10,239 nt of DNA. Source: Gemmatimonadota bacterium (GTDB taxonomy: Bacteria > GCA-2686955). Of this stretch, positions 5,950 to 10,239 are shown piece by piece. The stretch's first letter is position 1. The number at the start of each line of letters is the position of its first letter. The DNA lies in assembly GCA_026991065.1 (NCBI GenBank), contig JALXCG010000505.1:8028-18266 (forward strand), given 5' to 3'. Both the position numbers and the translations under genes were made by a program. The notes under the pieces are model-generated. The model was not told the DNA's origin and made no database searches. It saw nothing but the letters and a program-made list of their open reading frames with translations.

Positions 5950-7821
5950 CTACGAAGCGGCGACCGTCAAACTGTCGCTCTTCGAGCGGTAGAACTGGTC
6001 ACGGAAATCCTCAATTGTGGCATTCGCCCGGATCTCCTCCAACCAGGATTGCAGGATCGCCCGCCGCTTCTCGGCCAACAGCCGTTGCGCGATTTCGGCG
6101 CGTTGATCGACCAGCAGCGCCGGATCCGCCGGAATCTTCTCCAGCACCTCGACCACCGCCGTAATGCCTCGCTCGGGCATCACAATCGGGTCGCTCACGC
6201 TTCCCACGGGCAGGTGGAAGGCGGTTCCCGTCACCTCGGTGCGGCTGCCGATACCATCCAGATAGGTAGTCCGCAGAATCGGCTCCTCCGGCTCATGGAC
6301 CTCCAGCCCGAGCGCCGCCGCCGCCTCCGCCAGCGAAGCACCGGCTTTGACCTTGGCTCCCAACTCCTGCCCCTTGGCCAGAGCCAGCTCCTTGCGTTTC
6401 TCTCGCTCCACCTGGATCTGCACGCGCGACCGCACCTCTTCCAGCGGTGGAATCGTCGAATCGATGCGCTCCGCGACCTGCAGCACATAGTAACTCTCAT
6501 CGCTCTCCAGAACTCCGCTCACCGCGCCGGTCTCATGCCCGAAAGCAAAAGCCATCGCTCCCTCCAACGTGCCCAGCGTCGGAATCCGATCGCTCCCGCC
6601 GAGTGGAGAGTTGGGCGGAGGTTCCGAGAACGGCGGTGTCGTCAATACCGGCAGGTCGCCGGCCGCGGCACGCAGGTCATTTGCCCGCTTGGCGTCATCG
6701 GCGATCTTCCGCGCCTGGTCATACTGCGCTTCCATCGTCGCCACGCTGCGCTTGATCTTTTTCAGAATGTGCGCCGCGTGCACCTCCTCCACCCCGGCAT
6801 CATTGGTCCGCTTCTCGATCAACCGCACCACATGCCAGCCAAACTCGGTGCGGAACGGCGCCGAAATGGTTCCCGGTTCCATCGCGAAAACCACCTGGTC
6901 GAACTCCGGAACCATCTTGCCGCGGGTAAACCAGCCCAGGTCACCCGATTGGGCGGCGCTGCCCTCGTCATCCGAGTGGATCCGCGCCAACCGTCCGAAA
7001 TCGGTCCCCCGCTTCAGTTTCTCTTCGATCGACAGAATCCGCTCATGCGCCTTCTGGATGTCGGCTTCGCTCGGACCCTTGTCGATCGCCACATAGGCCA
7101 GGCTGGCCCGTGGCGGTCGTCGATAATCTTCCTGGTGGGCCGTGTAGTAGGCCTGCAGATCCTCGTCCGTCACCTCGACCGAGTCGATGTCCTGCGGACT
7201 CACCGCAACATACCGAATCCGCGCCTTCTCGTTCTCGGCCCGAAACGCCGTCTCGATCTCATTGGAGGTGACGCGCACACTGGCTTCGGCCAACGCCTCC
7301 AACATCCGCCGCGGAAGCAGAGTGGTGCGCACATACATCTCCCGCGGCAGCCAGAACTCCGCACCGGCGCTGGCTAATGCCTGGTGGTAGGCCGTCTCGT
7401 CGAACTCGCCGCTCTCGGTCATGAACCCGGCCTGCAGTTCGCGCGGCGGGTTCTCAGTCAATTCGTTGTAGACCATGTCGTCGGTCACCCGCAGGCCGAG
7501 TGCCTTGATCTGCTTTTCCATCAGAATCGACTGCACGAACGCGTCCCAAACCCCTTCGCGCATCCGTTCACTCAACGCCTCCGGCACCGCCTGCCCGCTC
7601 TGCCGCTGATACGCTTCTCGTTGCGCCTCAAGCTGCTGGTCGTAAACGCTGAGCTTGATCTCCTCCCCGTCCACCTTGCCGACGGCACTGTCCACATGCT
7701 GAGGCATATTGCCGCGCATGCGGCTTCGATTGCCGAAGAAAAGCGAGATAATGAAGCCGACGCCCACCAGAAGAAAGAGCGAGATGATCAGGCCGGTGGC
7801 GTTGCGAATTTTAGCGAGCAT
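5950..7821 (-). CDS. ppiD: PpiD-like membrane-anchored peptidyl-prolyl isomerase/periplasmic chaperone (SurA_N + parvulin)
   Basis: The 623-residue protein is close in length to E. coli PpiD. It has one N-terminal membrane anchor (about 10-29: LIISLFLLVGVGFIISLFF), then a SurA/PpiD-like helical chaperone domain (about 43-235, opening with VGKVDGEEI). A parvulin domain follows (about 237-337) with GDLGWF (293-298) and FGWHVV (327-332). A second, degenerate parvulin-like stretch follows (about 347-454), opening with AAHILKK and ending VLQVAERID, and then a long helical C-terminal part. Proteins of this family sit at the periplasmic side of the Sec translocon and help newly exported proteins fold. 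The ATG at 7821 has GGAG nine bases upstream on the - strand. It is transcribed alone here, convergent with the secreted-protein gene and divergent from rocD. The first parvulin domain lacks the usual His at its start (LAYVAI), so isomerase activity is uncertain and chaperone function more likely. Confidence 0.88.
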   Translation of the reverse strand: MLAKIRNATGLIISLFLLVGVGFIISLFFGNRSRMRGNMPQHVDSAVGKVDGEEIKLSVYDQQLEAQREAYQRQSGQAVPEALSERMREGVWDAFVQSILMEKQIKALGLRVTDDMVYNELTENPPRELQAGFMTESGEFDETAYHQALASAGAEFWLPREMYVRTTLLPRRMLEALAEASVRVTSNEIETAFRAENEKARIRYVAVSPQDIDSVEVTDEDLQAYYTAHQEDYRRPPRASLAYVAIDKGPSEADIQKAHERILSIEEKLKRGTDFGRLARIHSDDEGSAAQSGDLGWFTRGKMVPEFDQVVFAMEPGTISAPFRTEFGWHVVRLIEKRTNDAGVEEVHAAHILKKIKRSVATMEAQYDQARKIADDAKRANDLRAAAGDLPVLTTPPFSEPPPNSPLGGSDRIPTLGTLEGAMAFAFGHETGAVSGVLESDESYYVLQVAERIDSTIPPLEEVRSRVQIQVEREKRKELALAKGQELGAKVKAGASLAEAAAALGLEVHEPEEPILRTTYLDGIGSRTEVTGTAFHLPVGSVSDPIVMPERGITAVVEVLEKIPADPALLVDQRAEIAQRLLAEKRRAILQSWLEEIRANATIEDFRDQFYRSKSDSLTVAAS

Positions 7822-8470
7822 GGAGAACCACTCCGGAACAGCGGGTTGCCGCGAGAGACTACCGTGAAAGGCAAAAGCAAAAAGATATCAGATCACAGCC
7901 ATCAGCGCGAACGGAAAGGCATCCCCCACCGCCCTTTGGCCCCAATACACATGAACGCCTCACCTCCGGCCCCGCGCGCCTCTCCCCATTTCTTTCTTGG
8001 GATGAAGTACCGCGCCTCCGGCCCGCCGCGGGTTGCTGCCCGAAGAGGCCGGCGCCTGATCCCGCACTCTCGCCGAAAACGGTTTCTGTCCAACCCCTTG
8101 TGCTTTCGGCTCCGACCCGCTCTCCCGCTGCGTTCGGCAGCGCTCCTGGAGCCGCGATCCGCTACCACGGCCCCAGCCGCGTCGGTGGCCGCCGGCACGG
8201 ACTCCCGGTGGCGCAGCAAGACAGATCTCGGTCGCCAGTCCCCCGCCGCCCGGCATCCGGCCCCTTGGCGGCGCTCGAGCGGAGCCAGAACCGATGCGCC
8301 GGAGCGGAGTTGCAAAATTGGCCGGAGGATTCCGACAAGGCTTGACCTGGCGCCCCGAGTTCTGTAAGCGTTTTCGTCGCCATTCCCCAACCCATCTGCC
8401 CGTCCCCGGCCACCGCGGAACCCGCCGCCGGCCGCCGGCGGGAGTCGATCGCGGAAGCTGGAGAACCCCG
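7822..8470. other. 649-base divergent intergenic region, no credible gene
   Basis: This gap separates the starts of the PpiD-like gene (-) and rocD (+), so promoters for both must lie here. Frames open in it are Arg/Gly/Pro-rich, have no hydrophobic core and no good RBS. The segment 7865-7898 is clearly AT-richer than its surroundings and lies 45-75 bases before the - strand start, a reasonable place for that promoter, though I cannot fit a good -35/-10 pair. A two-part stem-loop lies at 8107-8154 (CGGCTCC with GGAGCCG outside, CGCTGC with GCAGCG inside). A GC hairpin is at 8425-8441 (CCGCCGG, loop CCG, CCGGCGG). No known riboswitch, tRNA, RNase P, SRP or tmRNA signature was recognised. Confidence 0.55.
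8342..8368 (+). promoter_or_regulatory. Weak candidate promoter for rocD
   Basis: TTGACC (8342-8347) resembles a -35 box, and TGTAAG (8363-8368), 15 bases later, is a poor -10. It is the best sigma-70-like pair I could find upstream of rocD, but the spacing is short and the -10 weak. It would leave a leader of about 95 bases containing the hairpin at 8425-8441. Confidence 0.2.
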
Positions 8471-9676
8471 ATGTCTGCTACTCAGGCCATCATTGCCCAG
8501 GATGAGCGCTTTGGCGCCCACAACTACCATCCGCTGCCGGTGGTCATCGCCGAAGCTGAAGGTGTCATCGTGCGCGACCCCGATGGCCGCGAGTATATGG
8601 ACTTTCTCTCCGCCTACTCCGCCGTCAACCAGGGTCATCGACACCCGCGGATCATCGCCGCGCTCAAAGCGCAGGCCGACCGCTGCACCCTCACCAGCCG
8701 CGCCTTCCACAACGACCGGATGGGTGAATTCCTGCAGAAGCTCTGCGCCTACACCGGCTACGAGATGGCGCTGCCGATGAACACCGGCGCCGAAGCGGTG
8801 GAGACCGCCATCAAACTGGCCCGCCGCTGGGGGGTCGAGGTCAAGGGGGTCGAAAACGGCAACCAGGAGATCATTGTCTGTGCCGACAACTTCCACGGCC
8901 GCACCTCCACCATCATCTCCTTCAGCACCGACCCCGACGCCCGTGTCAACTATGGTCCCTACGCCCCCGGATTCAAGATCATCCCCTTCGACGACGTCCC
9001 GGCTCTGGAGCAGGCGATCGGTCCGAATACCGTGGCCTTCCTGGTCGAGCCGATTCAGGGCGAGGCGGGAGTCGCGGTCCCCAGTGCCGGCTACCTCCAG
9101 GCCGTGCGTCGCGTCTGCTCTGAGCACAACGTGCTGATGATCGCCGACGAGGTGCAGACCGGCTTCTGCCGCACCGGGCGCAAATTCGCCTGCGACCACG
9201 AAGGCGTCCGCCCGGACGTGATGACCCTGGGCAAAGCACTGGGTGGCGGTGTCTTTCCGGTGAGCGCGGTGGTTGCCGACCAACCCTACATGGGAGTCTT
9301 CACCCCCGGCACCCACGGGTCCACCTTCGGCGGCAACCCGCTCGGTGCCGCGGTCGCGATCGCCGCCCTGGAGGTGCTGGAGGAGGAGAAGTTGGCGGAG
9401 CGGGCGGAGCGCCTGGGCCAGACCTTCCGCGCCGCCATGGCCAGGATCGAATGCCCCCGGATCCGCCAGGTGCGCGGCAAAGGCCTGCTCAATGCCGTAG
9501 TCTTCGACGACCAATTTGAAGCCTGGGATGTCTGCCTTGCGCTGCGCGATGCCGGCATCCTGGCCAAGCAGACCCACGGCAACATCATCCGCTTCGCGCC
9601 TCCGCTGGTGATCACCGAGGAGCAACTGCAGAGCGCTTTGCGCATCATCCGTGACGTTTTTCAGGAAATCGCATGA
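8471..9676 (+). CDS. rocD: Ornithine--oxo-acid aminotransferase (class III, PLP-dependent)
   Basis: The 401-residue protein is the usual length for ornithine aminotransferase. It transfers the delta-amino group of ornithine to 2-oxoglutarate, giving glutamate semialdehyde (then pyrroline-5-carboxylate) and glutamate, linking arginine breakdown to proline/glutamate in the cytoplasm. Visible family marks are HNYHPLPVV (17-25), [15 protein letters not shown] (45-59), the phosphate-binding NTGAEA (104-109), NFHGRT (140-145), EPIQGEAGV (193-201), [12 protein letters not shown] (225-236) with cofactor-binding D226, the PLP lysine K255 in TLGKALGGG, and GSTFGGNP (283-290). The N-terminal HNYHPLPVV and the [10 protein letters not shown] segment favour RocD over acetylornithine aminotransferase (ArgD). 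ATG 8471 has GGAG at 8460-8463, 7 bases upstream. The frame is open to 8294 but that extension is Arg-rich and unlike the family. Its stop overlaps the next gene. Confidence 0.95.
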   Translation: MSATQAIIAQDERFGAHNYHPLPVVIAEAEGVIVRDPDGREYMDFLSAYSAVNQGHRHPRIIAALKAQADRCTLTSRAFHNDRMGEFLQKLCAYTGYEMALPMNTGAEAVETAIKLARRWGVEVKGVENGNQEIIVCADNFHGRTSTIISFSTDPDARVNYGPYAPGFKIIPFDDVPALEQAIGPNTVAFLVEPIQGEAGVAVPSAGYLQAVRRVCSEHNVLMIADEVQTGFCRTGRKFACDHEGVRPDVMTLGKALGGGVFPVSAVVADQPYMGVFTPGTHGSTFGGNPLGAAVAIAALEVLEEEKLAERAERLGQTFRAAMARIECPRIRQVRGKGLLNAVVFDDQFEAWDVCLALRDAGILAKQTHGNIIRFAPPLVITEEQLQSALRIIRDVFQEIA

Positions 9677-10182
9677 CCTATCGTGACATCGTTCTCACCC
9701 TCTCGCCCGGGAACTTCTCCCGCCTGGTGCAGCTCTCAACGCGCAAATTCCGCGCCGAACTCTTCCAGAAGACCGGCATCCACAAAGCCACCCGGCGGAT
9801 CATCGACCCGGTCGCCCGGCGCAAGGCGGCCACCGAGCGCCTGCACCGCTTTTTCGAACTGGATGATGGTCGCCAGAGCGAAGTTGCCTTCCGCCTGATC
9901 TACGACATGCTTGCCGGCAAGCGCCGCGCCATGATCGTCGATTTTCTCGACCTGCATGAGATCCCGCACGAAGATGGGCTGACGGACGATCTTACCCGCC
10001 TGAACGAGCTGACCGTGGAGGAGCTGCGCGACTCTTTCAACAAGCTGAAAGAGAAATATCCGCCCTGTGATGTGGCGCTCTACTTCTTCTTTACCGCCGG
10101 CGATCGCGATTTTGAGGCACTCTCCGGTCGCTTGGCGGAGATGCCGGAGTTGCTCGAAGCACTGCGCACGGAGCCCGCCTGA
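9673..10182 (+). CDS. Unrecognised 169-residue protein translationally coupled to rocD
   Basis: The ATG at 9673 overlaps the rocD stop (ATGA), with AGGA at 9663-9666 six bases upstream, so it is a real, coupled gene. I do not recognise the family. The protein has no signal peptide or membrane segment, so it is probably cytoplasmic. The N-terminal third is basic (LSTRKFRAELFQ at about 21-32, then two further Arg-rich turns). The middle is acidic (HEIPHEDGLTDDLTRLNEL), followed by a likely helix (VEELRDSFNKLKEKYP), and a hydrophobic patch VALYFFFTAGDRDFEAL lies near residues 135-151. It looks mostly alpha-helical. No catalytic motif stands out, and the single Cys (about residue 133) is not part of a metal site. 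Coupling to rocD suggests a regulator or partner of the enzyme or of arginine/ornithine metabolism, but this is only context. Confidence 0.8.
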   Translation: MTYRDIVLTLSPGNFSRLVQLSTRKFRAELFQKTGIHKATRRIIDPVARRKAATERLHRFFELDDGRQSEVAFRLIYDMLAGKRRAMIVDFLDLHEIPHEDGLTDDLTRLNELTVEELRDSFNKLKEKYPPCDVALYFFFTAGDRDFEALSGRLAEMPELLEALRTEPA

Positions 10183-10239
10183 ACAGCGGCGTCACCAATT
10201 CACCCCGGCGCCGGCGGCCGCCGCGGCGCAACCTCCGGG

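Noticed and set aside
6049-7377. 442-residue open frame antisense to the PpiD-like gene
   Set aside because: His/Arg/Gln-rich translation without domain marks, fully inside a well-supported - strand gene.
7384-8367. 327-residue + strand frame spanning the start of the PpiD-like gene and the intergenic region
   Set aside because: Half of it is antisense to a real gene and the rest is Arg/Pro/Ala-rich with no RBS or family signal.
7902-8390. 162-residue - strand frame in the divergent intergenic region
   Set aside because: Arg/Gly-rich translation with no hydrophobic core, no convincing RBS and no recognisable motif.
8294-8470. N-terminal extension of rocD
   Set aside because: The extension is Arg/Pro-rich, unlike the family, and GGAG sits correctly before ATG 8471.
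8162-9625. 487-residue open frame antisense to rocD
   Set aside because: rocD is unmistakable on the + strand; the antisense frame is a high-GC third-position shadow.
10116-10239. Start of a further + strand gene at the window end
   Set aside because: The frame is open to the edge but has no ATG, GTG or TTG and is Arg/Pro-rich; 57 bases after the last stop are too few to judge.

Overview
This is a high-GC window of densely packed chromosomal genes. The best taxonomic clue is the secreted protein at 4116-5741. It carries a C-terminal PNPFNP-type sorting/FlgD-Ig-like tail, which is common in the FCB superphylum (Bacteroidota/Fibrobacterota relatives) and in candidate phyla such as Eisenbacteria, Krumholzibacteria and Latescibacteria. 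With the high GC and a PpiD/SurA-type periplasmic foldase, a Gram-negative (diderm), uncultivated FCB-like bacterium is the best guess. The phylum is inference. No mobile element, integrase, CRISPR array, rRNA or tRNA was seen.

Layout. (1) Positions 1-3899, + strand, form a tight envelope operon: the 3' end of one ABC half-exporter, a complete second half-exporter (268-2166), and a GT39/PMT_2-like membrane glycosyltransferase (2163-3899) that overlaps the previous stop. The first 25 bases are an exact reverse complement of 63-87 and are best explained as a fold-back artefact at a contig end. (2) Positions 4116-5741, + strand, encode a secreted protein with a signal peptide, two related beta-sandwich (MAM/jelly-roll-like) domains and the sorting tail. 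It is followed by a strong terminator hairpin at 5801-5850 and a short GC-rich tandem repeat (5880-5939). (3) Positions 5950-7821, - strand, encode a PpiD-like membrane-anchored peptidyl-prolyl isomerase/chaperone, convergent with the secreted-protein gene. (4) Positions 7822-8470 are a 649-base divergent intergenic region with no credible gene. (5) Positions 8471-10182, + strand, hold an ornithine aminotransferase gene (rocD) coupled by an ATGA overlap to a 169-residue protein I do not recognise.

How they may work together. The ABC pair and the GT-C enzyme plausibly export and glycosylate an envelope lipid or polymer, while the PpiD-like protein helps secreted proteins fold. RocD belongs to arginine/ornithine-proline metabolism, and its small partner is the most open question here. 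I did not find convincing evidence of a new defence or mobile system. The items most worth a second look are the unknown rocD-coupled gene, the two-domain secreted protein, the coupled ABC/GT-C operon and the terminal inverted repeat.
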